Counted from the first letter of the stretch, positions 15,744-25,350 are shown. The stretch: DNA of 64,000 nt from Nesterenkonia sandarakina (GCF_013410215.1 NZ_JACCFQ010000001.1:1426001-1490000), one strand, 5' to 3'. Numbers and translations: made by a program. Notes: generated by a model not told the origin, from the letters alone.

Positions 15744-16697
15744 ATGAGCGCCATCGAGAACTCGACCCTGGCCATCGTCGGAGCCGGAAGCGTGGGCACC
15801 GCCACCGCCTATGCGGCCATGATCCGCGGCTCCGCCCGGCATGTGCGCCTCTATGACATCGACGCCGCCCGGGTGGAGGCGGAGGTCCTCGACCTCGCCC
15901 ACGGCAGTCAGTTCACCGGTGCCTCGGACATCGACGGCGGCGCGGACCTGCGGCACGTGGAAGGCGCCGACGTCGTCGTGATCACCGCCGGGGCGAAGCA
16001 GCACCCCGGCCAGACCCGGCTGGATCTGGCCGGCACCAATGTGGAGATCCTGCGCGGCATGCTTCCCCAGCTGCTGGAGCGCGCCCCCGACGCGGTGTTC
16101 CTGCTGGTCACCAATCCCTGCGACGTGCTCACCGTGGCCGCGCAGCAGATCACCGGACTGCCCAGTTCCCGGGTGTTCTCCTCAGGGACCGTGCTGGACA
16201 CCGCTCGGCTGCGCTGGAAGCTGGCGCAGCGCGCCGGTGTGGCGCAGTCCAGCGTGCACGCCCACATCGTGGGTGAGCACGGCGACACCGAGTTTCCGCT
16301 CTGGTCAGCGGCCAGCATCGGGGTGACCCCGCTGCTTCAGTGGGAGCGCGAGGGCCTGAGGGTCTTCGACCACGAGGAGCTGGAGTCCCTCGCAGACCAG
16401 GTGCGCAACGCGGCGTACCAGGTGATCGCCGGCAAAGGGGCCACCAACTACGCGATCGGTCTCTCCGCCGTCAGGATCGTGGAGGCGGTGTTGGGTGACG
16501 AGCACGCGATCCTTCCCGTGAGCAGCGTGCTCGACGGGTTCCTCGGCATCCACGGGGTGGCGCTGTCCATCCCGACCGTGGTCTCCGCCCGCGGGGTGCA
16601 GCCGGTGACGAGCACCCCCTTCGCGGAGAATGAGGCCCAGGCGCTGCGCGAGTCCGCCCGCGCACTGGAACGCGTGCAGGCCTCGCTGGGACTCTGA
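15744..16697 (+). CDS. ldh: L-lactate dehydrogenase
   Basis: NAD-dependent L-lactate dehydrogenase, 317 residues. The Rossmann motif AIVGAGSVGTATAY is at residues 10-23. The specificity loop AGAKQHPGQTRLDL has Gln86, the residue that favours pyruvate over oxaloacetate, and Arg92. The catalytic His179 is in IVGEHGDTEFPLWS. The enzyme interconverts pyruvate and lactate in the cytoplasm. No regulator is adjacent. The stop codon sits at the start of a 13-bp tandem repeat array. Confidence 0.95.
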   Translation: MSAIENSTLAIVGAGSVGTATAYAAMIRGSARHVRLYDIDAARVEAEVLDLAHGSQFTGASDIDGGADLRHVEGADVVVITAGAKQHPGQTRLDLAGTNVEILRGMLPQLLERAPDAVFLLVTNPCDVLTVAAQQITGLPSSRVFSSGTVLDTARLRWKLAQRAGVAQSSVHAHIVGEHGDTEFPLWSAASIGVTPLLQWEREGLRVFDHEELESLADQVRNAAYQVIAGKGATNYAIGLSAVRIVEAVLGDEHAILPVSSVLDGFLGIHGVALSIPTVVSARGVQPVTSTPFAENEAQALRESARALERVQASLGL

Positions 16698-16747
16698 GCG
16701 GCGGGTCTGAGCTGCGGGTCTGAGCGGCGGGTCTGGGCTGAGGTTCT
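16696..16747. repeat. 13-bp tandem repeat after ldh
   Basis: Units GAGCGGCGGGTCT, GAGCTGCGGGTCT, GAGCGGCGGGTCT and a degenerate GGGCTGAGGTTCT lie head to tail, the first overlapping the ldh stop codon. No dyad symmetry or T run is seen, so it does not look like a terminator. Confidence 0.8.
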
Positions 16748-16833
16748 CAGCAGGGGCTCCGGACCGGGTGCTAGCGTGTCGCTCCAGGTCGGCGCGTCGG
16801 GAGCCGGCTGCACACCAGTAAAGTGGTGGCATT

Positions 16834-18540
16834 ATGACCCGATTCCGGACCTTCGTGGGGGCGCTGCTCTACCACTCCAGCGGCAAGACCTTCGCCCTCA
16901 TCCAGCAGCTCACCTTCGTCGCGGTGCTCGCGACGCCGGTGCTGATGCTGCTGATCTTCGAGCCGGAGACCTCCTCGGTCCTCGGGGCGGCGCTGGGGCT
17001 CGGCGTGCTGTTCGCGGCGACCCTCGCGGTCGTGCTGGCTCCACGCAGCGGAGTCCCTCGGGTGTTGGAATGGCTGGTGCCGGTGGCCGGCATCGTCGCC
17101 TGCGGGATCTGCCGCTATGCCACCTACCCCGAGGGTGCCGTGATCTCCACGCTGAGCCTGGTGCCCTCGCTGTGGCTGGTGGTGGGCTTCCGGCAACGCG
17201 GGGCCGCAGTGGCGGTGCTGATGGTGGTCCTGTCGATCAGCATCCCTTCGTTCTTCGTCATCGAAGAGACGATGAACTTCTCCACCGTCTCCCGGTTCCT
17301 GGTGTTCCCGGTCGCACTCGCGCTGATGTCATTCGCCGTGATCGGGATCTTGCAGACCCTTGAGGCCAAGACAATCCATGCCAGGCAGTCGCTGTTGAGC
17401 GAGCGCCGCTCGCTCGCCCAGTTCGAGCGCACCGATCGGCTGCTGCGTGGAGTCTTGGAGAACCTCAACGTCGGGGTGCTCGTGATGGACGCTGATGGCA
17501 ACGACGTGATGACCAACCGGGCGCAGCGCGAGATCCACAGCCTGGCCTCACCGGAGACCAACCCGGACCGGACCGAGGCCGGTCACCTGGTGTTCTACAC
17601 CGATGGCAGCTCGATCCCTGCCGCGAGCCGGCCGGCGGCGCGGGCCAACCGGGGCGAGGAGTTCGACAACCTTGAATTCCTGGTCGGGGCACCGGGGCCG
17701 ACGCAGCGGGTCATCTCGGTCACCGCCCGCGCGGTCTGGGCGGAACAGGGCGACCGTGATGCCTCCTTCCTGATCTTCCGCGACGTGACCGAGCAGCACA
17801 ACCTGCTTCGCGCCCAGCAGGAGGTGATCGCCGCGGTCTCCCATGAGATGCGCACCCCGCTGACCTCCATCGTCGGGTTCACCGACTTCACCGAGGACGC
17901 CATGCTGGACCTCGAGGATTCCCCCGCCCGGGTCGCCGCTCTGGATCAGCTCTCCGTGATCCGCCGCAATGCGGAGAAGCTGAGCAAACTGGTGGAGGAC
18001 CTGCTGCTGGAGCAGCAGGCGGCGGTGGGCCGGCTGACCCTGGATCTGGAACCGGTCAGCGTGACTCGGCTGGTCACCGATTGTGTGGAGGGGCTCCAGC
18101 CGCTGGCCGCGCAGCGGGAGATCTCGCTGAGCCTGAGCATCGATCACTGTGCCGAGGTGGTCGCCGACTCTCTGCGGGTCTCCCAGGTCCTGGACAACCT
18201 GGTGGGCAACGCCTTGAAGTACACCCACACCGGTGGCCGGGTCACCGTGAGCGTGGGTCCTGCCGGGGACGGCGGGGACGGCGTCGTCGTCCAGGTCGCC
18301 GATGACGGCCCGGGCATGACGCAGAAGGAGGCGAGCCAGGTGTTCACCCCGTTCTACCGGGCCCGTTCGGCGCGTCAGTCCGCCACGGCAGGGGCCGGTC
18401 TCGGTCTGGCCCTGTCCCAGTCCATCGTGGAGGCCCACGGCGGCACCATCAGCGTGCGTGCCTCACCGGGGGAGGGCGCCCGGTTCAGCTTCACCCTGAG
18501 CAATCACATCACCGACCGTCCACAGCGGACCCGAGCCTGA
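16834..18540 (+). CDS. Membrane-bound sensor histidine kinase with PAS domain
   Basis: A 568-residue kinase. Residues about 20-175 form roughly six membrane segments, 200-320 a PAS-like domain (VLENLNVGVLVMDADGNDVMTNRA ... FRDVTEQ), then HisKA with phospho-acceptor His337 in AVSHEMRTPL and a HATPase domain with N-box DNLVGNALKYT, DDGPGM and GAGLGLALS. All catalytic motifs are intact. ATG at 16834 has a weak upstream site. Twelve bases after its stop begins the glycosyltransferase-Hpt-like fusion, so they are probably co-transcribed; the partner response regulator may be the convergent gene at 20426. The signal sensed is unknown. Confidence 0.92.
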   Translation: MTRFRTFVGALLYHSSGKTFALIQQLTFVAVLATPVLMLLIFEPETSSVLGAALGLGVLFAATLAVVLAPRSGVPRVLEWLVPVAGIVACGICRYATYPEGAVISTLSLVPSLWLVVGFRQRGAAVAVLMVVLSISIPSFFVIEETMNFSTVSRFLVFPVALALMSFAVIGILQTLEAKTIHARQSLLSERRSLAQFERTDRLLRGVLENLNVGVLVMDADGNDVMTNRAQREIHSLASPETNPDRTEAGHLVFYTDGSSIPAASRPAARANRGEEFDNLEFLVGAPGPTQRVISVTARAVWAEQGDRDASFLIFRDVTEQHNLLRAQQEVIAAVSHEMRTPLTSIVGFTDFTEDAMLDLEDSPARVAALDQLSVIRRNAEKLSKLVEDLLLEQQAAVGRLTLDLEPVSVTRLVTDCVEGLQPLAAQREISLSLSIDHCAEVVADSLRVSQVLDNLVGNALKYTHTGGRVTVSVGPAGDGGDGVVVQVADDGPGMTQKEASQVFTPFYRARSARQSATAGAGLGLALSQSIVEAHGGTISVRASPGEGARFSFTLSNHITDRPQRTRA

Positions 18541-18552
18541 ACAGGACGATCT

Positions 18553-20406
18553 ATGAGTGCCGACCCTGCCACCGACGCCGCGCCGCAGCGGAATCGTCGC
18601 GTCCCCGCCCTGGCGGTTCTGTGCTGCATCCTCTACGGGGCGCTCGCCGCCTCGGTCTTCTGCTTCTCCGGAGCCTTCGGCCAGTTCGGGACCAACCCGT
18701 GGCGCGACGCGGCCCTGGTCATCGTCACGATCATCTCCTCGCTGGCGCTGAGCTATATCAGCCTGCTGGTCTACACCTACCTGTTCCGGGCGCGGAACAC
18801 CCCGGGTGACGCCTCCGCCCTGACCTGGCATGTGATGATCCCGTGCCGGGATGAGGAGAGCGTGATCGCCGAGACGGTCTCTGCGGCCCGGACCACCTTC
18901 CCGCAGCTCCATGTCTGGGTCATCGACGACGACAGCGAGGACTCGACGGCCTCGATCGTGCGCAAGCTGCAGGACTTCGACGACAAGGTCCACCTGATCT
19001 CCCGCCGTCGGCCCAATGCCAGGACAGGCAAGGGCCACGCGCTCAACGCCGCGTACCAGGTGATCTCCGCGGCCGCGGGGGAGGACCGGGAACAGCGCCA
19101 CCGCACGGTCATCGGGGTCCTCGACGCCGACGGGTTCCTCTCCGGCAACGCGCTGGACCTGCTGGCCGGACCGGACTCCTTCGGCGACGACATGGTGGGG
19201 GCGGTGCAGCTGGAGGTATGGATGAAGAACCGCGGAGACCGGCGACCGCGTCCGCTCTCGGGCGGGCTGAAGAACCTGCTCGGAAAGCTGCTGATCCGCA
19301 TGCAGGACATCGAGTTCCGCACCTCGAACTCTGCGATGCAGATGCTGCGGATCCAGACCGGCACGGTCGGGATGGGCGGCAACGGGCAGTTCACCCGACT
19401 CTCGGTGCTCGATGATCTCGATGCCGACTACGGTCAGCCCTGGGGCAAGAAGCTCAGCGAGGACTATGAGCTGGGGCTGAACATCATCACCCGGGGCCAC
19501 CGCACGCACTATGTTCCCGAAGCCCATGTCTCTCAGGAGGCGCTGCCGTTCACCCGCCGGCTGCTCACCCAGCGCACCCGCTGGGCGCAGGGCAACCTGG
19601 AGTGCGCCGAGATCCTCCCCGGGCTGCGCCGCAGCGGAAACCTGCGACGGGCCGGCTGGGCGGAGATCCACTACTTCATGGGACAGCCCTGGCTGCTGAT
19701 GATCAATCTGCTGCTTGGACCGCTGCTGCTGGTGCTCGCGGTGATCGAGGGACGGATCGGCTTCGCCTCCGGGGAGCCCATGGAATGGGTGGTGCTGCTG
19801 GCGGCGGTGTTCATCATCCTGCCGTACTTCCTCTGGGGGATCCTCTATAAATATGTCTGCCGCGAGGACATCAGCCTGCTCAGCGGGATGTTCTTCGGAG
19901 CGGGGTACCTGTTTTACGTGTACCTGACCTACCTCTACTACCCACGAGCAATGACCCGGATGGCCACCGGCCGCAACTCCTGGGCGAAGACCGCCCGGAA
20001 CGCCGACGGCCTGCTCGGGATCCCCGCCGCGGGCCCGGGTCCCGCGCTGCTGCAGCTTCCGCTGCTGGAGGCCGACATCATCACCAGCCTGGCCGAGGAG
20101 CTCGACGGCGCCGAGGACTACGCCCGCGAGCTGGTGAGCACCTTCGGCCTGATCTGGCCGCGACGCTTCGCGAACCTGCGCCTGGCCGTCGCCGCAGAGG
20201 ACCACACCGCCACCGCCGATGCACTGGCCAGCATCCGGGTCTCCTCAGAGATGCTCGGGGCCGAACGACTGGCCCAGACCGCGCGGGACCTCGGGGCGCA
20301 CCTGGGAGACTCGGACTACCAGGCGCTGCGCCGCGAGCTGCCGCTGGTCGCCTCGGTCGGAGAAGAGACCGTCGAGGTGATCCGGGAACGCTTCATCGCG
20401 GCATGA
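18553..20406 (+). CDS. Processive family-2 glycosyltransferase fused to a C-terminal Hpt-like domain
   Basis: A 617-residue membrane protein. Two helices (about 18-40 and 54-77) precede a GT2 domain with DDD (125-127), DAD (191-193), ED (303-304) and QRTRW (340-344), the D,D,D,Q(Q/R)XRW pattern of processive synthases of the cellulose/chitin/PNAG type. Further helices follow (about 378-463). Residues about 506-612 resemble a histidine phosphotransfer domain: a four-helix pattern with IRVSSEMLGAERLAQTARDL in place of the usual HSLKGSSxxLGA. The expected phospho-His position is Ala559. The fusion is flanked by a sensor kinase and a response regulator. It likely makes an exopolysaccharide whose synthesis is linked to signalling; polymer unknown. 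Confidence 0.82.
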   Translation: MSADPATDAAPQRNRRVPALAVLCCILYGALAASVFCFSGAFGQFGTNPWRDAALVIVTIISSLALSYISLLVYTYLFRARNTPGDASALTWHVMIPCRDEESVIAETVSAARTTFPQLHVWVIDDDSEDSTASIVRKLQDFDDKVHLISRRRPNARTGKGHALNAAYQVISAAAGEDREQRHRTVIGVLDADGFLSGNALDLLAGPDSFGDDMVGAVQLEVWMKNRGDRRPRPLSGGLKNLLGKLLIRMQDIEFRTSNSAMQMLRIQTGTVGMGGNGQFTRLSVLDDLDADYGQPWGKKLSEDYELGLNIITRGHRTHYVPEAHVSQEALPFTRRLLTQRTRWAQGNLECAEILPGLRRSGNLRRAGWAEIHYFMGQPWLLMINLLLGPLLLVLAVIEGRIGFASGEPMEWVVLLAAVFIILPYFLWGILYKYVCREDISLLSGMFFGAGYLFYVYLTYLYYPRAMTRMATGRNSWAKTARNADGLLGIPAAGPGPALLQLPLLEADIITSLAEELDGAEDYARELVSTFGLIWPRRFANLRLAVAAEDHTATADALASIRVSSEMLGAERLAQTARDLGAHLGDSDYQALRRELPLVASVGEETVEVIRERFIAA

Positions 20407-20425
20407 GCCGACCGGTGAGAGAGGC

Positions 20426-20800
20426 TCAGGAGACCTCTGCGCCCACCAGCTCGAGGAACTTCTGCTTCAGCTCACGGGGCCGGAACGGCTTGGTGATGTA
20501 GAGATCGGCGCCCGCGGCCTCCCCAGAGGACTGATCCGCCACCCCGGAGCGTGCGCTGACCATCACGATGCGCCCGGCAAAGTTCGGGCGGACCCGGCGG
20601 ACCACCTCCAGGCCGTCGATGTCGGGGAGCCCGACGTCCACGCTGAGCAGCGCGTACGCCTCGGACTCGGCCCGGGAGACGCCCTCTTCACCGTTGGGCA
20701 CGGTGTCCACGGTGAATCCGGCCTGAGTCAGCACCATCTCCAGCAGACGCCGGATGTCGTCGTCGTCCTCGATGACCAGTGCGCGCGGGGTGTCCTGCAT
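20426..20800 (-). CDS. Single-domain response regulator (CheY-like)
   Basis: A 124-residue receiver domain without output domain. The acidic pocket EDDDD (11-15), phospho-acceptor Asp55 in SVDVGLPDIDG, the Ser in MVSARSG and the Lys in ITKPFRP are all present. The ATG at 20800 follows AAGGAG at good spacing; a longer in-frame start would overlap that site. It is convergent with the glycosyltransferase-Hpt-like gene, ending 19 bp from it. As no output domain exists, it probably acts by protein contact, perhaps with the Hpt-like domain or the kinase; this is inference. Confidence 0.9.
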   Translation of the reverse strand: MQDTPRALVIEDDDDIRRLLEMVLTQAGFTVDTVPNGEEGVSRAESEAYALLSVDVGLPDIDGLEVVRRVRPNFAGRIVMVSARSGVADQSSGEAAGADLYITKPFRPRELKQKFLELVGAEVS

Positions 20801-20856
20801 GGTGTTCCTCTCCTTGGATCTGAACACCATCCTAGGCGAGATAACCCCAGGTCACA

Positions 20857-20888
20857 CGGGTGCGTGGCAATTCAACGCCACGCACCCG
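20857..20888. terminator. Hairpin between the response regulator start and purL end
   Basis: CGGGTGCGTGGC (20857-20868) pairs perfectly with GCCACGCACCCG (20877-20888) around an AT-rich 8-nt loop. It lies 13 bp beyond the purL stop and likely ends the pur transcript; no strong T run follows on the minus strand. Confidence 0.65.
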
Positions 20889-20901
20889 GGTGCATCAGAT
20901 G

Positions 20902-23286
20902 CTACTTCTCCGTGCGCAGCGCCTCGGTGGCCTCCCCGAGGGCGGCAAACCGAGAGGGGATCACCGCGCTCCAGGCCTCGCGGAGCTCGTCCAGACCCAG
21001 GGTGAAGCTGGCCCCCTCGAAGGGACCCGCGACCTCAAGGTCACCGGAGCTGGCGTCCACCACCCCGATGCGCAGCGCCGCGAAGCCCCGCGCCGAGGTC
21101 ATGTCGGTGAAGCGCAGCTCCTCGGAGCGTGGCAGCGCGACCAGGGCGCGGGCCTGGGACTCGCTGAAGAGCGCGGTGAAGGCATCCACGCCGTCGCGCT
21201 CGCAGATCCCGTCCACGGCCACCCGGGCGCCCACGCCGAAGCGCAGGCTCATCTCGGCCAGGCCGGCGGCGAGCCCGCCCTCGGAGAGGTCGTGGGCGGC
21301 GTCGATCATGCCGTCCCGAGACGCGTTGATCAGGATCTCACCGAGCATCTTCTCCGCCTCCAGGTCCACCGTCGGCGGCAGCCCGCCCAGGTGGTCGCGT
21401 CCGCGGGCGAACTCGGAGCCGTCGAGCTCATCGCGCGTGGTGCCCAGCAGGTAGATCGCCTGGCCGTCGGCCCAGCGTTCGAACCCGGAGGGGGTGCGGC
21501 GTCCGACGTCGTCGAACTTGCCCAGCACGCCCACCACCGGGGTGGGGTGGATCGCCCGGCCGGCGGTCTGGTTGTACAGCGAGACGTTGCCGCCGGTGAC
21601 CGGGATGCCGAGGGTCTTGCAGCCGTCGGCCAGGCCGCGCACGGCTTCGGCGAACTGCCACATGACCTCGGGGTCTTCGGGGGAGCCGAAGTTCAGGCAG
21701 TCCGAGACCGCCATCGGGATCGCACCCGAGGTGGCCACATTGCGGTAGGACTCGGCCAGCGCCAGCTGCGCACCGGCATAGGGATCCAGGTAGGCGTAGC
21801 GGGCGTTGGCGTCGGTGGAGAGCCCGACGCCGAGCCCGGTCTCCTCATCCACCCGGATCACCCCGGAGTCATCAGGCTGGGACAGCGCGGTGTTTCCGCC
21901 CACGAAGCGGTCGTACTGATCGGTGATCCAGGAGACGTCGGCCATGTTCGGGCTGGTCATCAGGTCCACCACGGCGGCGCCGAGCTCCTGGCCGGTCTGG
22001 GGCAGGTTCTGCCCCGCGGCCGAGGAGCGGAAGGCGTCGGCCTGCAGCGCGTCCTGCCAGTCCGGGCGGTGGTAGGGCCGCTCGTAGACCGGGCCGTCGT
22101 GGGCCACGGTGCGCGGGTCCACGTCGACGATGGTCTCGCCGTCCCATTCGATGATCAGCCGGCCGGTGTCGGTGACCTCGCCGAGCCAGGAGTATTCGAC
22201 CTCCCACTTGGCCATGACGCGCTCGAACTCGGCGGCGTTGGCTGGGGTGACCACGGCCATCATGCGTTCCTGGGATTCCGACATCAGGATCTCGCCGGGG
22301 GTCAGCGAGGGGTCGCGCAGCAGCACGTTTCTCAGCTCCACGTGCATCCCGCCCTCGCCGTTGGAGGCCAGTTCAGAGGTTGCGCAGGAGATCCCTGCGG
22401 CGCCCAGGTCCTGGATGCCCTCGACCAGCTCAGCGTGGAAGAGCTCGAGGCAGCACTCGATGAGCACCCTCTCCGCGAAGGGGTCCCCGACCTGCACGGC
22501 GGGGCGCTTGGAGGGCTTGGAGTCGTCGAAGGACTCCGAGGCCAGCACCGAGGCGCCGCCGATCCCGTCGCCGCCGGTGCGCGCCCCGAAGAGCACCACC
22601 TTGTTGCCCACGCCCGAGGCGTTGGCCAGGCGGATGTCCTCGTGGCGCATCACGCCCACGGCCAGCGCGTTGACCAGCGGGTTGTCCTGGTAGACGGAGT
22701 CGAAGACGACCTCGCCGCCGATGTTGGGCAGGCCCAGGGAGTTGCCGTAGCCACCGATGCCGGAGACCACGCCGGGCAGCACTCGCTTGGTATCGGGGTG
22801 GTCGATGTCGCCGAAGCGCAGCGGGTCCATCACTGCGACCGGGCGGGCGCCCATGGAGATGATGTCCCGCACGATCCCACCGACCCCGGTGGCCGCACCC
22901 TGGTAGGGCTCCACGAAGCTGGGGTGGTTGTGGGACTCGATCTTGAAGGTCACGGCCCAGCCGTCACCAAGGTTGGTCACACCGGCGTTCTCACCGATGC
23001 CGACCATCAGGTCCTTCTTCATCTCCTCGGTGACCTTCTCGCCGAACTGGCGCAGGTGGACCTTAGAGGACTTATACGAGCAGTGCTCGGACCACATCAC
23101 CGAGTACATGGCCAGCTCGGCCGCCGTCGGACGCCGGCCCAGGATCTCCACGATCCGGTCGTACTCATCGGACTTCAGCCCGAGCTCCGCCCAGGGCAGG
23201 TCGGTCTCCGGGGTGGTGGCGGCGTGCTCCACGGTGTCGATGTTGAATTCTTTGTCTGTCACAGTCGGCTCGCTCACTGGGCTCAC
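20902..23286 (-). CDS. purL: Phosphoribosylformylglycinamidine synthase subunit PurL
   Basis: Synthetase subunit of the FGAR amidotransferase (fourth step of purine synthesis), 794 residues, the small-PurL type that works with separate PurQ and PurS. Typical blocks are [16 protein letters not shown] near the N-terminus, [24 protein letters not shown] and a late [18 protein letters not shown]. The GTG start at 23286 overlaps the purQ stop (GTGA); a second in-frame GTG three codons later is also possible. The reading frame opposite it is open for a long way, which is a high-GC coding shadow and not a gene. A perfect hairpin follows the stop. Confidence 0.97.
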   Translation of the reverse strand: MSPVSEPTVTDKEFNIDTVEHAATTPETDLPWAELGLKSDEYDRIVEILGRRPTAAELAMYSVMWSEHCSYKSSKVHLRQFGEKVTEEMKKDLMVGIGENAGVTNLGDGWAVTFKIESHNHPSFVEPYQGAATGVGGIVRDIISMGARPVAVMDPLRFGDIDHPDTKRVLPGVVSGIGGYGNSLGLPNIGGEVVFDSVYQDNPLVNALAVGVMRHEDIRLANASGVGNKVVLFGARTGGDGIGGASVLASESFDDSKPSKRPAVQVGDPFAERVLIECCLELFHAELVEGIQDLGAAGISCATSELASNGEGGMHVELRNVLLRDPSLTPGEILMSESQERMMAVVTPANAAEFERVMAKWEVEYSWLGEVTDTGRLIIEWDGETIVDVDPRTVAHDGPVYERPYHRPDWQDALQADAFRSSAAGQNLPQTGQELGAAVVDLMTSPNMADVSWITDQYDRFVGGNTALSQPDDSGVIRVDEETGLGVGLSTDANARYAYLDPYAGAQLALAESYRNVATSGAIPMAVSDCLNFGSPEDPEVMWQFAEAVRGLADGCKTLGIPVTGGNVSLYNQTAGRAIHPTPVVGVLGKFDDVGRRTPSGFERWADGQAIYLLGTTRDELDGSEFARGRDHLGGLPPTVDLEAEKMLGEILINASRDGMIDAAHDLSEGGLAAGLAEMSLRFGVGARVAVDGICERDGVDAFTALFSESQARALVALPRSEELRFTDMTSARGFAALRIGVVDASSGDLEVAGPFEGASFTLGLDELREAWSAVIPSRFAALGEATEALRTEK

Positions 23287-24062
23287 TGGGCACCTCCGGC
23301 AAGAGATGCGATCACGGAGGTGAAGATGGTCAGTCCGTCGGTGCCGCTGCGCATCCCGGTGGCGTCATCGGGACCGTAGCCGGCTTCCACGGCGTGCTCA
23401 GGGTGCGGCATCAGGCCCACCACGTTGCCGGTCTCATTGCTCACCCCGGCGATGCCGTTGCGGGATCCGTTGGGGTTCTCGCCCACGTAGCGGAAGACCA
23501 CGCGGCCCTCGGCCTCCAGGGCTTCGAGGGTCTCGGGGTCAGCCAGGTACTGACCGTCCTGGTTCTTCAGCGGGATCGCGATCAGCTCATCAGCGGTGAA
23601 CTGGGAGGTCCAGGCGGTGGAGGTGTTCTCCACGCGCAGCACCTGGTCGCGGCAGAGGAACTTCAGGTGATCGTTCTTCACCATGGAGCCGGGCAGCAGG
23701 TGGGATTCGGTGAGCATCTGGAAGCCGTTGCAGATGCCCAGCACCGGGAGTCGGGTGCCTGAGCTGGCGGTGGCGGCGGAGATGATCTTGTTCATCATCG
23801 GGGCGAAGCGGGCGATCGCTCCGGCGCGCAGGTAATCCCCATAGGAGAAGCCTCCGGGGAGCACGATCGCGTCCACGCCCTGCAGCGATTCATCCGCGTG
23901 CCAGAGCGGGACCGCGGTGCCCCCGCCGAGGCGGACCGCGCGCGCGGCGTCGCGGTCATCGAGGGTGCCGGGAAAGGTGACGACGCCGATGCGCGCGCCG
24001 TCCAGCGGGGTCGCGGCGGGGGAGGCGTGGAAGTCCCCGATCAGAGGAGTCTCCGTGCTCAT
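23283..24062 (-). CDS. purQ: Phosphoribosylformylglycinamidine synthase glutaminase subunit
   Basis: Class I glutamine amidotransferase subunit that supplies ammonia to PurL, 259 residues. The oxyanion-strand motif [13 protein letters not shown] and the nucleophile elbow [12 protein letters not shown] with catalytic Cys are intact, and the His-Glu pair is in MPHPEHAVE. An N-terminal extension of about 20 residues precedes the first strand [11 protein letters not shown]. It is coupled to purS at its start (ATGA) and to purL at its end (GTGA). Confidence 0.97.
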   Translation of the reverse strand: MSTETPLIGDFHASPAATPLDGARIGVVTFPGTLDDRDAARAVRLGGGTAVPLWHADESLQGVDAIVLPGGFSYGDYLRAGAIARFAPMMNKIISAATASSGTRLPVLGICNGFQMLTESHLLPGSMVKNDHLKFLCRDQVLRVENTSTAWTSQFTADELIAIPLKNQDGQYLADPETLEALEAEGRVVFRYVGENPNGSRNGIAGVSNETGNVVGLMPHPEHAVEAGYGPDDATGMRSGTDGLTIFTSVIASLAGGAQ

Positions 24063-24316
24063 GCAGCGTCCTCATCGACGCGCACGCTGATCACGTCTTC
24101 GATCACCGGGTTGGAGAGCATCTCTGCCGCGGCCGTGCGAGCACTCTCCAGCACCTGCTCGGTGACGTCACCCTCGACGGTGAGCTCGAAGCGCTTGCCC
24201 TGACGGACCCCGGAGAAATCGGTGAAGCCCAGGTGGGGCAGCGCGGAGGCGATGGCCTTGCCCTGGGGATCGAGAATCTCGGGCTTGGGCATGACCTCGA
24301 CGATGATGCGCGGCAT
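24059..24316 (-). CDS. purS: Phosphoribosylformylglycinamidine synthase subunit PurS
   Basis: Small structural subunit of the PurLQS complex, 85 residues, with the family pattern [33 protein letters not shown] and [12 protein letters not shown]. First gene of the purS-purQ-purL operon, with an AGGAG site before the ATG. The promoter should lie in the 24320-24430 region; I could not assign its boxes. Confidence 0.95.
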   Translation of the reverse strand: MPRIIVEVMPKPEILDPQGKAIASALPHLGFTDFSGVRQGKRFELTVEGDVTEQVLESARTAAAEMLSNPVIEDVISVRVDEDAA

Positions 24317-24501
24317 AGGGTCTCCTGTGCGATGGTGCGGGTGGATGAGCCCGCGGGACCGCGACGAGGTGCCGTCTCACGCACTGCCACGTCCAGATCA
24401 GCACGGCTGAGGACGACGGCGGCACGCTCCGCGAGCTTGCCGGATCAGTCTACCGGGTGCCTGCGGGGGAGGGCGCCGCTGGGGTTGGGGGCTCGAAGAC
24501 G

Positions 24502-24549
24502 GGGTGGGGATCCGGGTGGGGACCCGGGTGGGGGCCCGGGTGGGGCGGT
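24502..24549. repeat. 12-bp G-rich tandem repeat
   Basis: Four head-to-tail units: GGGTGGGGATCC, GGGTGGGGACCC, GGGTGGGGGCCC, GGGTGGGGCGGT. Eight G tracts of three or more in 48 bp make a G-quadruplex on the plus strand feasible. Confidence 0.85.
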
Positions 24550-24673
24550 TGCGGGAGCGCGCGGGCGGTCAACGGGGGGGATTCCCGTGCGTTCGGCGCC
24601 AGCTGCGATCGCTGGGGCGCATACGGTTGGAATCCTCAATAGAACCGTCCCCGACGCAACTGTTCTCGCCCCA

Positions 24674-24786
24674 GGGATGGTGGGGTGCCGGGGATGGTGG
24701 GGAGCCGGGGATCGTGCCGGAGCGAGGGGCGGCGGGGGAGCCGGAGTGCCTGGGGGAGGGGGCGCCGGAGCGAGGGACGGCGGGGG
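24674..24786. repeat. Second G-rich repeat block
   Basis: Two 17-bp units GGGATGGTGGGGTGCCG and GGGATGGTGGGGAGCCG (24674-24707), then two copies of a 23-bp element at 24716-24738 and 24764-24786 that differ at one base. It ends about 30 bp before the YchJ-like start codon. Confidence 0.75.
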
Positions 24787-24818
24787 CGCCGTCGGGATCC
24801 GGGTGAGATGCTGGTCCG

Positions 24819-25310
24819 ATGACGCAGAACCCGCGATTCCCGCCCGGTGCAGGACAGCCCGACGCCGAACAACCCGACCCCGCACGGCGCTGCCCCTGCG
24901 GATCTGGCGAGAACTACGCCGGCTGCTGTGCGCGCTTCCATCAGGGCGCGCCCGCTCCGACCGCCGAGGCGTTGATGCGGTCCCGCTACAGCGCGAACGC
25001 CCTGCTCGGTGAGGATCCGGCATTCTTCGCGGCCTACCTGCACCGCACCTGGGCCGCCGAGACTCGGCCCGCGCTGGGCGATCTCACCGCACCGGGTCCG
25101 GTCTGGCGTGGACTGCGCATCGTGGACACGACGGCGGGCGGCCCGTTCCACGACACCGGGAGCGTCGAGTTCGTGGCCAGCTACCAGGACGACGCCGGCC
25201 CCGAACCCCGGAGAGCCGGCGCTGCCCCGGTCCGGGGCAGGCTGCATGAGCTCAGCCGGTTCCGTCGAGAGTCCGGTCAATGGCTCTACGTGGACGGGGA
25301 CCTCAGCTGA
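24819..25310 (+). CDS. YchJ-family protein with SEC-C zinc motif
   Basis: A 163-residue protein. An N-terminal SEC-C-like motif CPCGSGENYAGCC (about residues 25-37) probably binds zinc. The block APTAEALMRSRYSAN and the YchJ-type middle domain, with TWAAETRPAL and VEFVASYQDD, follow. The ending is HELSRFRRESGQWLYVDGDL. YchJ/UPF0225 proteins have no established function. The ATG at 24819 has a weak GGGTGAG 10 bp upstream. Single gene, preceded by the G-rich repeats. Confidence 0.88.
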   Translation: MTQNPRFPPGAGQPDAEQPDPARRCPCGSGENYAGCCARFHQGAPAPTAEALMRSRYSANALLGEDPAFFAAYLHRTWAAETRPALGDLTAPGPVWRGLRIVDTTAGGPFHDTGSVEFVASYQDDAGPEPRRAGAAPVRGRLHELSRFRRESGQWLYVDGDLS

Positions 25311-25314
25311 CCCC

Positions 25315-25350
25315 GTGCCTGCACCAGAACCTGTGCCTGCACCAGAACAT
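25315..25350. repeat. 18-bp direct repeat
   Basis: GTGCCTGCACCAGAACCT and GTGCCTGCACCAGAACAT lie head to tail just after the YchJ-like stop codon; 17 of 18 bases agree. Confidence 0.7.

Larger units (their letters stand above)
24317..24818. other. G-rich, repeat-bearing spacer between purS and the YchJ-like gene
   Basis: About 500 bp without a supported gene. The purS side (to about 24440) should hold the pur promoter. The rest is strongly G-rich on the plus strand and contains two tandem repeat blocks listed separately. An inverted repeat ACGGTT/AACCGT (around 24626-24651) separates the two blocks. Open frames here are made of repeats and lack ribosome binding sites. Confidence 0.6.

Noticed and set aside
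20860-23379. Very long open frame on the strand opposite purL
   Set aside because: High-GC antisense shadow: the opposite strand encodes a complete, conserved PurL, and the plus-strand frame has a composition typical of such shadows and no family match.
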